Shown here one piece after another: positions 1 through 5,467 of a DNA stretch of 7,793 nucleotides. The notes below the pieces were generated by a model, which saw only the letters and a program-made list of their open reading frames with translations, did no database searches and had not been told where the DNA came from. Position 1 is the first letter of the stretch, and each line of letters begins with the position of its first letter. The position numbers and the translations under genes are program-made. Origin of the DNA: Comamonadaceae bacterium. GTDB lineage: Bacteria; Pseudomonadota; Gammaproteobacteria; Burkholderiales; Burkholderiaceae_C. The stretch lies in assembly GCA_947483455.1 (NCBI GenBank), contig CANKNK010000072.1:1-7793 (forward strand), in the 5' to 3' direction.

Positions 1-444
1 ATGAATGTGTTTTTGCACTACATCGACACGCCGCAGGTGCAAGCGGTTTATGCCAATGCTTCGGCTCTGTGGAATGGCCGTCAAGCAAAGCTGAACCAGC
101 GCTTGCAAGAGGCCGGTGTGCCAGTGCAGGTTCGTGGCATGGAAAGCGTGTGGGCGGTGGTGTTCGAGCAGCCTGGGCGCTACCACTGGCTGTTGCAATA
201 CTATTTGCGTGAGCAAGGCATTGCCCTGAGTTGGGTGGGCTCTGGCCGCATGATTTTCAGCTTCAACTTTGATGACCAGACCTTCGATATGTTTTGCGAA
301 CGCTTTGTAGCCGGCGCCATCGCCATGCAATCGGATGCCTGGTGGTACACGCATGCGGCGCAGTCCCATCGTGCTATCCGCCGCCAGGTGCTCAAGGAAA
401 TGCTGCGGCAGCGCTGGCCGCTGTTAGGCGGCCTGGTGCGCTAA
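1..444 (+). CDS. Class-III PLP-dependent aminotransferase, glutamate-1-semialdehyde aminomutase-like (C-terminal part, 5' truncated)
   Basis: Only the last 147 codons are in the window. The frame is open from base 1, and the ATG there is probably an internal Met, since no leader is visible and the fragment lacks the PLP-binding lysine domain. The visible part resembles the small C-terminal domain of class-III (fold-type I) aminotransferases of the glutamate-1-semialdehyde aminomutase type: a helix following an IDTP element, a strand with MESVWAVVF, and a SWVGSGRMIFSFNF segment near residues 77-90. It does not end like the HemL that makes 5-aminolevulinate. The usual HemL C-terminal segment is not recognisable, and a basic, Trp-rich helical tail (about residues 113-140) follows instead. 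I therefore call it a GSAM-like aminotransferase of unknown substrate rather than hemL. It converges on the membrane-protein gene downstream, 50 nt away, with no clear terminator between them. Confidence 0.7.
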   Translation: MNVFLHYIDTPQVQAVYANASALWNGRQAKLNQRLQEAGVPVQVRGMESVWAVVFEQPGRYHWLLQYYLREQGIALSWVGSGRMIFSFNFDDQTFDMFCERFVAGAIAMQSDAWWYTHAAQSHRAIRRQVLKEMLRQRWPLLGGLVR

Positions 445-516
445 GGCCCCACAGCATCGTGCGCTGACGCTTAGTGGCCTGCTGCTGCTAACGCTCAGTG
501 GCCCGGTGCGCTGACG
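434..516. repeat. Imperfect short direct repeats at the convergent gene junction
   Basis: Two copies of a 13-mer, ACGCTTAGTGGCC (467-479) and ACGCTCAGTGGCC (491-503), differ at one base and start 24 bp apart. GTGCGCTGACG occurs exactly twice (459-469 and 506-516), and a related GGTGCGCT lies at 435-442 over the upstream stop codon. The repeats run from the end of the aminotransferase gene into the last codons of the membrane-protein gene on the other strand. They look like a local slippage duplication. I see no mobile element with them. Confidence 0.6.
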
Positions 517-1109
517 TGGTCCATGGGGTCTATCATCTGGCCGCGCAGTAGATAGAGCGGGGCCTTGTGGTACATCTTGATGTCATGCACCGGATCGGTA
601 ATGATTTTGTAGGCCCAGGCCAAGCCGGCCATCAGGCTTTCTTGCTTCCACAATTGCAAAACGCGGAACACCAGACCACCAGCGCCTAAAAACAACCAGG
701 CCATGGCCGTCATACGGATGGGAGTGTCTTCATACGCCTCAGGCACAGCCCATTGCAGCGCGTCAGGCATCCAAAAAGCGATCACCGGAATGGCGGCGCA
801 TACGCTCAGCAGCACAATCTTGCGAAACAGGTTGTAGCCGACCTTGATTTCTTCTTTGTATTCATGGGTGGCCTGGTTCACATGGTCATAGTCTTTGGGC
901 TCGAAAAAGAAATGTCCGATCTGGCGCGTGGTCATGGAAACCAGCCAGGCGACCAAGGCCGAAACCACCGGATCGATGAACAAAAATGCATAGGCCACTA
1001 AGAAGGACATGGCGCTGATCAAATGCAAAAACTGATTGATGCGGCTATGGTGGTAGTAGCGGTGGTCGTCCCAGCGCTGGGTGGCGACAGTTTCGAAAAA
1101 GGAATGCAT
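495..1109 (-). CDS. Small polytopic membrane protein, Mpo1/DUF962-like
   Basis: A 204-residue protein with about four hydrophobic stretches (roughly residues 28-46, 48-62, 97-114 and 133-152), so an integral inner-membrane protein. Near the N-terminus it has His20/His21, Asn25 and His29 (HHSRINQFLH). At the end of the second hydrophobic stretch it has RQIGHFFFEP (His66, Glu70). This layout resembles the Mpo1/YGL010w/DUF962 family, whose yeast member is an iron-dependent dioxygenase acting on 2-hydroxy fatty acids. The family assignment is by motif only; a lipid role here is inference. The part after residue 115 goes beyond that core and is unassigned. The ATG at 1109 is supported by an AGGAG Shine-Dalgarno sequence 5 nt upstream. 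The gene is divergent from the glycosyltransferase and shares a control region with Pho-box-like sequences. Its last residues are encoded within local direct repeats. Confidence 0.7.
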   Translation of the reverse strand: MHSFFETVATQRWDDHRYYHHSRINQFLHLISAMSFLVAYAFLFIDPVVSALVAWLVSMTTRQIGHFFFEPKDYDHVNQATHEYKEEIKVGYNLFRKIVLLSVCAAIPVIAFWMPDALQWAVPEAYEDTPIRMTAMAWLFLGAGGLVFRVLQLWKQESLMAGLAWAYKIITDPVHDIKMYHKAPLYLLRGQMIDPMDHVSAPGH

Positions 1110-1133
1110 ATGGGCTCCTGATGAACATAAATA

Positions 1134-1153
1134 CTAGGCACAAAGCGCCCTAG
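1134..1153. repeat. Short inverted repeat in the leader of the Mpo1-like gene
   Basis: CTAGG (1134-1138) and CCTAG (1149-1153) form 5-bp arms around a 10-nt loop. The dyad lies 25 nt upstream of the - strand start codon, in the probable untranslated leader. It could be a minor operator or a weak hairpin. The arms are too short to say more. Confidence 0.3.
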
Positions 1154-1176
1154 CCACCGCAATGTCCCGTTTTTAC

Positions 1177-1194
1177 ATGAAAACTTGATGACAA
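1177..1194 (-). promoter_or_regulatory. Pho-box-like PhoB site directed at the Mpo1-like gene
   Basis: Read on the - strand this is TTGTCAT-CAAG-TTTTCAT: two 7-bp direct repeats with a 4-bp spacer and an 11-bp period. Against the classical repeat CTGTCAT it matches 11 of 14 positions (6/7 and 5/7). A PhoB-dependent -10 would be expected about 10 bp further; the hexamer there (GACATT) is poor, so promoter function is less certain than the repeat itself. The site sits 67 bp upstream of the membrane-protein start codon. Confidence 0.45.
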
Positions 1195-1221
1195 AACTTC
1201 CCGCTAGCGCCTGGGCGAAGC

Positions 1222-1239
1222 AAGTCATTAAAACGTCAT
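1222..1239 (+). promoter_or_regulatory. Pho-box-like PhoB site directed at the glycosyltransferase
   Basis: AAGTCAT-TAAA-ACGTCAT has two perfect GTCAT cores exactly 11 bp apart with a 4-bp AT-rich spacer, the layout of a Pho box (10 of 14 repeat positions match CTGTCAT). Exactly 10 bp beyond it is TCAAAT (1250-1255), a 4/6 match to the -10 hexamer. This is the spacing expected when PhoB replaces the -35. It would start transcription near 1261-1263, which favours the ATG at 1285 over upstream start codons. Confidence 0.5.
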
Positions 1240-1284
1240 GCCATATTCATCAAATTGATGCATTGCTTTGCGACATTTGCAAGC

Positions 1285-2523
1285 ATGAGCACTACGTCCG
1301 CCATCCAAGTCGAGCGCATTGCGCCTGCGCACACTGCACTCAAAATCGCCGTGGTCACCGAGACCTACCCGCCCGATATCAACGGGGTGGCGCATACCTT
1401 GTCCAAAATCGTCCTAGGTCTGCGCGAGCGCGGGCATCTGGTGTGGCTTGTCAGGCCGCGTCAACAGGCGGGACAAACCGCAGATCAAACCAGCAATTTT
1501 GAAGAAGTTCTGGTGCGCGGTATGCCCATACCTTTTTACAAGCAATTGCGCATGGGTTTGCCGGCCAAGCGCGAGTTGCTCAAGCTCTGGACGCGCCAGC
1601 GACCTGACGTGGTGCATATTGCCACGGAAGGCCCCTTAGGCTGGTCTGCACTGCAAGCGGCGCGCAAGTTGAAGCTACCAGTGAGCACCGACTTTCGCAC
1701 CAATTTCCACGCCTACAGCCAGCATTACGGTTTGGCATGGTTGAGCGGCGCGATATTGGCATACATGAAAAAATTCCACAACAGTGCGCATGCCACTATG
1801 GTGCCCACTGCCAACTTGGCCGATGAGTTAGGCCGCAAAGGCTTTAAAGGCTTGCATGTGGTGCCACGCGGGGTAGAGACCCAATTGTTCTCTCCCGCCA
1901 AGCGTGACCCCGGCTTGCGGGCGCAATGGGGCGTGCAAGGCGACAGCCCGGTCATGCTATACGTAGGCCGCATTGCCGTAGAAAAGAACTTGCAGTTGGT
2001 CATAAAAACCTACCAAGCTGCCAAGCAGTTACAGCCAGGTTTACGCTTGGTCATGGTCGGCGACGGGCCTATGCGTGCCGAGCTAGAACAGCGCCAAGAC
2101 GCGGGGATTATTTTCGCGGGCTTTCGAACCGGAGAGGACCTGGCGCGCCATTACGCCAGCGCAGATGTCTTTGTATTTGCCAGCAAAACCGAGACGTTTG
2201 GCAACGTGACTTTGGAGGCGATGGCCTCGGGTTTGGCGGTGGTAGCTTTTGACCACGCGGCGGCGGGGGACATCATCCGCACAGGCGTCAACGGCATGCT
2301 GGCCGACCCCAACTCGGAACCGAGTTTTGTGATGGCAGCGCAAAGCCTTCTGAACGCACCAGAGAATCTGCGGGCCATAGGCCTGCGCGCTGCGGCCACG
2401 GCCGCCAGCATGGGCTGGCCGAGCATCGTGGAGGCCACCGAGGCCATCATGCGCAAGGTGGCATGGCAGGAAGAAATGGCGGGGATGCCTAGCCTAGGCT
2501 CAACCGGTCTAGCGGCACCTTAA
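1285..2523 (+). CDS. Glycosyltransferase family 4 (GT-B fold), SqdX/Agt/MgtA-like
   Basis: A 412-residue retaining GT-B glycosyltransferase that transfers a sugar from a nucleotide-sugar to an acceptor, probably at the cytoplasmic face of the membrane. The N-terminal Rossmann domain begins with KIAVVTETYPPDINGVAHTL (residues 20-39); His111 lies in VVHIATEGPLG. The C-terminal donor-binding domain has YVGRIAVEKN (Arg229, Lys234), VMVGDGP near residue 257, and the EX7E motif (Glu303 to Glu311) in ETFGNVTLEAMASG. The ETYPPDINGVA start and RGHLVWLVRPRQ resemble the SqdX/Agt/MgtA group, whose members make sulfo-, gluco-, glucurono- or mannolipids. The exact sugar and acceptor cannot be read from sequence. 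The frame also opens at TTG 1255 and ATG 1258. I chose ATG 1285 because the earlier starts overlap a predicted -10 and no start has a good Shine-Dalgarno sequence. The gene converges with the YkgJ-like gene, leaving only 6 nt between stop codons. Confidence 0.88.
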   Translation: MSTTSAIQVERIAPAHTALKIAVVTETYPPDINGVAHTLSKIVLGLRERGHLVWLVRPRQQAGQTADQTSNFEEVLVRGMPIPFYKQLRMGLPAKRELLKLWTRQRPDVVHIATEGPLGWSALQAARKLKLPVSTDFRTNFHAYSQHYGLAWLSGAILAYMKKFHNSAHATMVPTANLADELGRKGFKGLHVVPRGVETQLFSPAKRDPGLRAQWGVQGDSPVMLYVGRIAVEKNLQLVIKTYQAAKQLQPGLRLVMVGDGPMRAELEQRQDAGIIFAGFRTGEDLARHYASADVFVFASKTETFGNVTLEAMASGLAVVAFDHAAAGDIIRTGVNGMLADPNSEPSFVMAAQSLLNAPENLRAIGLRAAATAASMGWPSIVEATEAIMRKVAWQEEMAGMPSLGSTGLAAP

Positions 2524-2529
2524 TGCCGA

Positions 2530-3027
2530 TTATTCCGATTTACCGATCCAGATAGTTTTAGGTGCGGACACTACGAAATAGCTAGGGCACTGGTAACGTG
2601 CAATGTCATGTGCGTGTAACGGGAAGGAGCCGCAATTGGAATAGCGCCGCAGATAGGTTCCGTAGATGCCGCAGCCCAATTTTCCTTCGCCCATAGGTAC
2701 CAAAAACGCGCAGCGCTTGTCCAGACAGCAATTGCCGCACTGAATACATTCACCTTCGATATGGGCGGGTACTTGCTTCACGCGCAAAAAAACGTCTGCT
2801 AAGTAGTGCTGTACCGGACCCTCACGCAGGGCTTGGAAGTGGACGACAAATTTGCGCAGATAAAGCCGGTAATTGCGCACAAAGCGCAGGTCGCGCAGCA
2901 AGATGCTCATGACAAGTGGCATCAACGGCAGCAAAAGCAGGCACACGCTGTTAAACACCCAGGCCACCATGCTGGCTAGCCGAGCGCGCCAGGGAAGGTC
3001 GGCCACCAGGGCCAGCACCGCGCTCAT
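2530..3027 (-). CDS. Membrane-anchored YkgJ-family cysteine-cluster protein
   Basis: A 165-residue protein with one or two hydrophobic segments near the N-terminus (about residues 18-44), then a basic stretch and a cysteine-rich domain. CIQCGNCC (Cys94, Cys97, Cys100, Cys101) is followed by Cys106, Cys119, Cys132 and Cys147, eight cysteines in all. This CxxCxxCC pattern is typical of the YkgJ-type, putative zinc- or iron-binding cysteine-cluster family. The biochemical role of that family is not established. Positive charges after the hydrophobic segment suggest a cytosolic cysteine domain. The start codon overlaps the ugd stop codon (ATGA at 3027-3024), and no separate Shine-Dalgarno sequence is evident, so translation is probably coupled to ugd. 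The tie suggests a membrane-associated partner or redox/metal factor for the same pathway, but that is inference. Confidence 0.75.
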   Translation of the reverse strand: MSAVLALVADLPWRARLASMVAWVFNSVCLLLLPLMPLVMSILLRDLRFVRNYRLYLRKFVVHFQALREGPVQHYLADVFLRVKQVPAHIEGECIQCGNCCLDKRCAFLVPMGEGKLGCGIYGTYLRRYSNCGSFPLHAHDIARYQCPSYFVVSAPKTIWIGKSE

Positions 3028-4343
3028 CGGCCAATACCTTGGTACACAAAGCCGCGCTCGCGCATGCGGGCAGGCTCAAACAAATTACGTCCATCGAAAA
3101 TAACGGGCTTTTTCAAAGCTATTTTGATGGCATCGAAATCGGGCGCTTTGAATTGCCGCCATTCGGTCATGATGACCAGCGCATCGGCATCCTGTATCGC
3201 CGCCTCTTTGGTCCCGCAGAGCAAGAGGTCCGGGCGCGGGCCGTAGAGGTGTTGTGTTTCTTCCATAGCCGCCGGGTCGTAGGCTTGTACGCGCGCGCCG
3301 GCTTGCCATAAGGCTTCCATCAACACGCGGCTGGGGGCTTCGCGCATATCGTCGGTATTGGGCTTAAACGCCAAGCCCCATAAGGCAATCACCTTATCGC
3401 GCAAATGACCTTCAAAGTGCGCGTGCAGCTTATCAAATAGGACCCGCTTTTGCGCTTGGTTGCGCGCCTCGACGGCATTGAGGATGAATGGCTCCATGCC
3501 GATTTGCTGCGCGGACTTGACCAAGGCGCTGATGTCTTTGGGAAAGCAGCTGCCGCCATAGCCAGCGCCCGCATAAATGAAGTGGTAGCCGATGCGTTGA
3601 TCGCTGCCTATGCCCTGGCGCACGGACTCGATGTCAGCGCCCAGACCTTCGGCTACGATAGCCAACTCGTTCATCAGGCTGATGCGCGTAGCCAGCATGC
3701 AGTTGGCGGCGTACTTGGTCATCTCCGCACTGCGCGGGCTCATGACGATGATTTTGTCGTGGTTGCGGTTAAAGGGTTCGTACAGTTCGCGCATCAGTTT
3801 TTCTGCACGCGGGCTATGGGTGCCGATGACGATGCGGTCTGGGCGCTGGCAGTCCGCCACGGCAGCGCCTTCCTTCAAAAACTCTGGGTTGGACACCACG
3901 TCAAACTCGGTCTCCAGGCCGCGCGCTCGGAGCGTGTGCGCAATGACTTCGCTGACACGGTCTGCGGTACCCACGGGCACGGTGGACTTGTCAACGATGA
4001 CAGCGTAGCCGGACAAATGGCTGGCGATGGTCTTGGCAACCGCCAATACATGGCGAAGGTCGGCGCTGCCGTCTTCGCCAGGCGGCGTGCCGACCGCGAT
4101 GAAATGGATGTCGGCGTTTTGCATCGCCTGTGCGGCATCCGAGGTAAAGACCAATCGACCGTCGGCAAAGGCATTTTTGACAATCGAGTCCAAACCAGGC
4201 TCAAAAATGGGGATCACGCCTTCGCGCAAATCCTGTAACTTTTTTTCGTCCAGGTCCACGCAAGTGACCTGGTGACCCGCGTCGGCCAGGACCGCGCCCT
4301 GCACCAAACCCACATACCCTGTGCCGAAAACCGATATCTTCAT
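3024..4343 (-). CDS. ugd: UDP-glucose 6-dehydrogenase
   Basis: Oxidises UDP-glucose to UDP-glucuronate with two NAD+ in the cytosol, supplying UDP-GlcA for polysaccharide, LPS or glycolipid synthesis. At 439 residues it has normal family length. The N-terminal Rossmann domain begins MKISVFGTGYVGLVQGAVLA, with Asp30 after the second strand as expected for NAD binding. VGTPPGEDGSADL (about 84-96), DKSTVPVGT (118-126) and SNPEFLKEGAAV (151-162) follow. The central domain has Lys210 and Asn214 in TKYAANCMLATR, and the catalytic Cys266 lies in GYGGSCFPKD. The C-terminal UDP-binding domain has LAFKPNTDDMREAPS and ends near VIFDGRN. No key residue is missing. The ATG has an AAGGGG Shine-Dalgarno sequence upstream. 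It is the first gene of a two-gene operon with the YkgJ-like protein and is divergent from galU, whose product is its substrate. A long open frame antisense to it is a shadow. Confidence 0.97.
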   Translation of the reverse strand: MKISVFGTGYVGLVQGAVLADAGHQVTCVDLDEKKLQDLREGVIPIFEPGLDSIVKNAFADGRLVFTSDAAQAMQNADIHFIAVGTPPGEDGSADLRHVLAVAKTIASHLSGYAVIVDKSTVPVGTADRVSEVIAHTLRARGLETEFDVVSNPEFLKEGAAVADCQRPDRIVIGTHSPRAEKLMRELYEPFNRNHDKIIVMSPRSAEMTKYAANCMLATRISLMNELAIVAEGLGADIESVRQGIGSDQRIGYHFIYAGAGYGGSCFPKDISALVKSAQQIGMEPFILNAVEARNQAQKRVLFDKLHAHFEGHLRDKVIALWGLAFKPNTDDMREAPSRVLMEALWQAGARVQAYDPAAMEETQHLYGPRPDLLLCGTKEAAIQDADALVIMTEWRQFKAPDFDAIKIALKKPVIFDGRNLFEPARMRERGFVYQGIGR

Positions 4344-4374
4344 GCTCGCCCCTTAGGTAGAGCGCATGCTAGGA

Positions 4375-4399
4375 ATTAGATATGGCAATTCAATGTCAA
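4375..4399 (-). promoter_or_regulatory. Candidate ugd promoter region
   Basis: On the - strand a perfect TTGACA (4399-4394) is followed after 13 bp by TCTAAT (4380-4375), a 5/6 match to TATAAT. The spacing is shorter than the usual 16-18 bp, so either one element is fortuitous or activation by a regulator is needed. It lies 32 bp or more upstream of the ugd start codon. Confidence 0.28.
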
Positions 4400-4410
4400 A
4401 ACCATGAATT
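4387..4410. promoter_or_regulatory. Dyad overlapping the ugd TTGACA element
   Basis: AATTCA (4387-4392) and TGAATT (4405-4410) are exact 6-bp inverted arms separated by 12 bp. The TTGACA element of the ugd side lies between them. The geometry would suit a dimeric regulator in the ugd-galU divergent region, but AT-rich 6-bp arms can occur by chance. Confidence 0.25.
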
Positions 4411-4443
4411 TTTGATGATCCCCGTTTCTACGCCGTGGGACGC

Positions 4444-4472
4444 TTGCCATTTATACGTAAACTCACTGACAT
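4444..4472 (+). promoter_or_regulatory. Candidate sigma-70 promoter for galU
   Basis: TTGCCA (4444-4449, 5/6 to TTGACA) is followed after 17 bp by TGACAT (4467-4472, 4/6 to TATAAT). Transcription would begin near 4479, leaving a leader of about 28 nt that carries GAGG (4493-4496) before the GTG start at 4507. Confidence 0.35.
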
Positions 4473-4506
4473 ATTGCAAGCGCACAACCCATGAGGTAGC
4501 CCTACC

Positions 4507-5373
4507 GTGAAAGCTGTTTTCCCCGTCGCCGGCCTCGGCACCCGCTTCCTACCGGCCACCAAGGCCAGCCCCAAAGAGATGCTGTGCGTGGTGGACAAGC
4601 CACTGATTCAGTACGCAGTGGAGGAAGCCATTGAGGCTGGATTTACCGAACTAATATTTGTGACAGGACGCAGCAAACGCAGCATTGAAGACCACTTTGA
4701 CCGGTCTTTTGAGCTGGAGTACGAGCTGCAGTCCAAGAACAAAACTGATTTGTTGGCATTGGTGCAAAACATCAAACCGGCGCATGTGAACTGCATTTAC
4801 GTGCGGCAAGCCGAGGCCTTGGGCCTGGGCCATGCGGTCAATTGTGCAGCCAACTTAGTGGGTGATGAGCCCTTTGCCGTGATCTTGGCCGATGATTTGT
4901 TGGACCACCAGCCTGGCGTGCTCAAACAAATGGTGGAGCGCTACCGGCATTACCGCAGTTCTATTTTGGCCGTGGAAAAAATCGCCCCCGAACAAAGCCG
5001 CTCCTATGGCGTGATCGCTGGGCATACGATTGAAAATCGCATTACCAAGTTATCCAAGATCGTAGAAAAACCCGCTCCCGCCGACGCACCGTCAGACATG
5101 GGTGTGGTGGGGCGCTACATTTTTACGCCGTCTGTTTTTAAGCACATACAAGCGCTCAAGCCCGGGGCCGGTGGCGAGTACCAGTTGACCGACGCCATCC
5201 AAAGCCTGCTGGCCCATGAAGCGGTGTACGCCTATGCTTATGAGGGCGTGCGCTATGACTGTGGTTCTAAATTGGGCTACCTGAAAGCCACCGTAGAGTT
5301 TGCGATGCGCCATGCTGAGACTGGTGAAGAATTTAAAAAATATCTTCTCCATACTGTGCAAGACATGAACTAA
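4507..5373 (+). CDS. galU: UTP-glucose-1-phosphate uridylyltransferase
   Basis: Makes UDP-glucose and pyrophosphate from UTP and glucose-1-phosphate in the cytosol. UDP-glucose feeds Ugd and glucosyltransferases. At 288 residues it is normal for bacterial GalU. The nucleotide-binding signature covers residues 4-25 (VFPVAGLGTRFLPATKASPKE), followed by VVDKPLIQYAVEEA. Other landmarks are GLGHAV (106-111), LADDLL (128-132, metal/nucleotide site), KIVEKP (184-189, with Lys188), GRYIF (202-206), GGEYQLTDAI (222-231) and RYDCGSKLGYLKA (249-261). The start is GTG at 4507; a GAGG Shine-Dalgarno sequence lies 10 nt upstream, and the nearby upstream ATG at 4491 runs into a stop at once. It is divergent from ugd, so enzyme and next-step enzyme share one control region. 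The phoD gene follows after 94 nt with no clear terminator between them, so read-through into phoD is possible. Confidence 0.97.
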   Translation: MKAVFPVAGLGTRFLPATKASPKEMLCVVDKPLIQYAVEEAIEAGFTELIFVTGRSKRSIEDHFDRSFELEYELQSKNKTDLLALVQNIKPAHVNCIYVRQAEALGLGHAVNCAANLVGDEPFAVILADDLLDHQPGVLKQMVERYRHYRSSILAVEKIAPEQSRSYGVIAGHTIENRITKLSKIVEKPAPADAPSDMGVVGRYIFTPSVFKHIQALKPGAGGEYQLTDAIQSLLAHEAVYAYAYEGVRYDCGSKLGYLKATVEFAMRHAETGEEFKKYLLHTVQDMN

Positions 5374-5407
5374 CTCCTGACTGGTTTATTTCTCCCTATT
5401 CCATTTA

Positions 5408-5441
5408 AATTCACACTTTCGTCATTTCTGCACTCTACAGT
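5408..5441 (+). promoter_or_regulatory. Weak Pho-box-like element and -10 upstream of phoD
   Basis: AATTCAC-ACTT-TCGTCAT (5408-5425) has two half-sites 11 bp apart; the TCAC and GTCAT cores fit a Pho box, 9 of 14 repeat positions overall. Exactly 10 bp later comes TACAGT (5436-5441), 4/6 to TATAAT, the PhoB-type spacing. A 9/14 match alone could occur by chance in a region this size. The position before an alkaline phosphatase gene raises its likelihood. Confidence 0.35.
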
Positions 5442-5459
5442 GAATCTTTCAATTCACTG
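5438..5459. promoter_or_regulatory. Perfect 8-bp inverted repeat before phoD
   Basis: CAGTGAAT (5438-5445) and ATTCACTG (5452-5459) are exact inverted arms around a 6-nt centre. The right arm touches the phoD Shine-Dalgarno sequence (GGAG, 5459-5462), which is 5 nt from the ATG. The left arm overlaps the candidate -10. It could be an operator at the transcription start or an RNA hairpin that limits ribosome access. It lacks a T-tract, so a galU terminator is unlikely. Confidence 0.5.
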
Positions 5460-5467
5460 GAGTCAGT

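Noticed and set aside
1..444. Reading the aminotransferase fragment as a complete 147-residue gene starting at base 1
   Set aside because: The window edge coincides with the ATG, the catalytic lysine domain is missing, and the visible part matches only the C-terminal domain; a 5'-truncated gene is far likelier.
753..1001. An 82-codon + strand frame opposite the Mpo1-like gene
   Set aside because: Antisense to a gene with clear membrane segments and family-like motifs; no coding features of its own.
1185..1502. A 105-codon + strand frame from the divergent promoter into the glycosyltransferase gene
   Set aside because: It overlaps the GT out of frame, crosses the Pho-box-like region, has a low-complexity Arg/His/Cys-rich translation and no Shine-Dalgarno support.
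2526..2547. CCGAT three times at 8-9 bp spacing between the convergent GT and YkgJ-like genes
   Set aside because: Five-base units, mostly inside the C-terminal codons of the YkgJ-like gene, with no dyad or T-tract; not convincing as terminator or binding array.
3450..4238. A 262-codon open frame on the + strand opposite ugd
   Set aside because: It lies wholly antisense to a complete, motif-perfect ugd gene, has no recognisable domain, and is the usual shadow frame in GC-rich coding DNA.
4382..4399. A third Pho-box-like match (ATGGCAA-TTCA-ATGTCAA) facing galU
   Set aside because: Only 9/14, no -10-like hexamer at the right distance, more than 100 bp from the galU start, and about one such match is expected by chance in a region this size on two strands.
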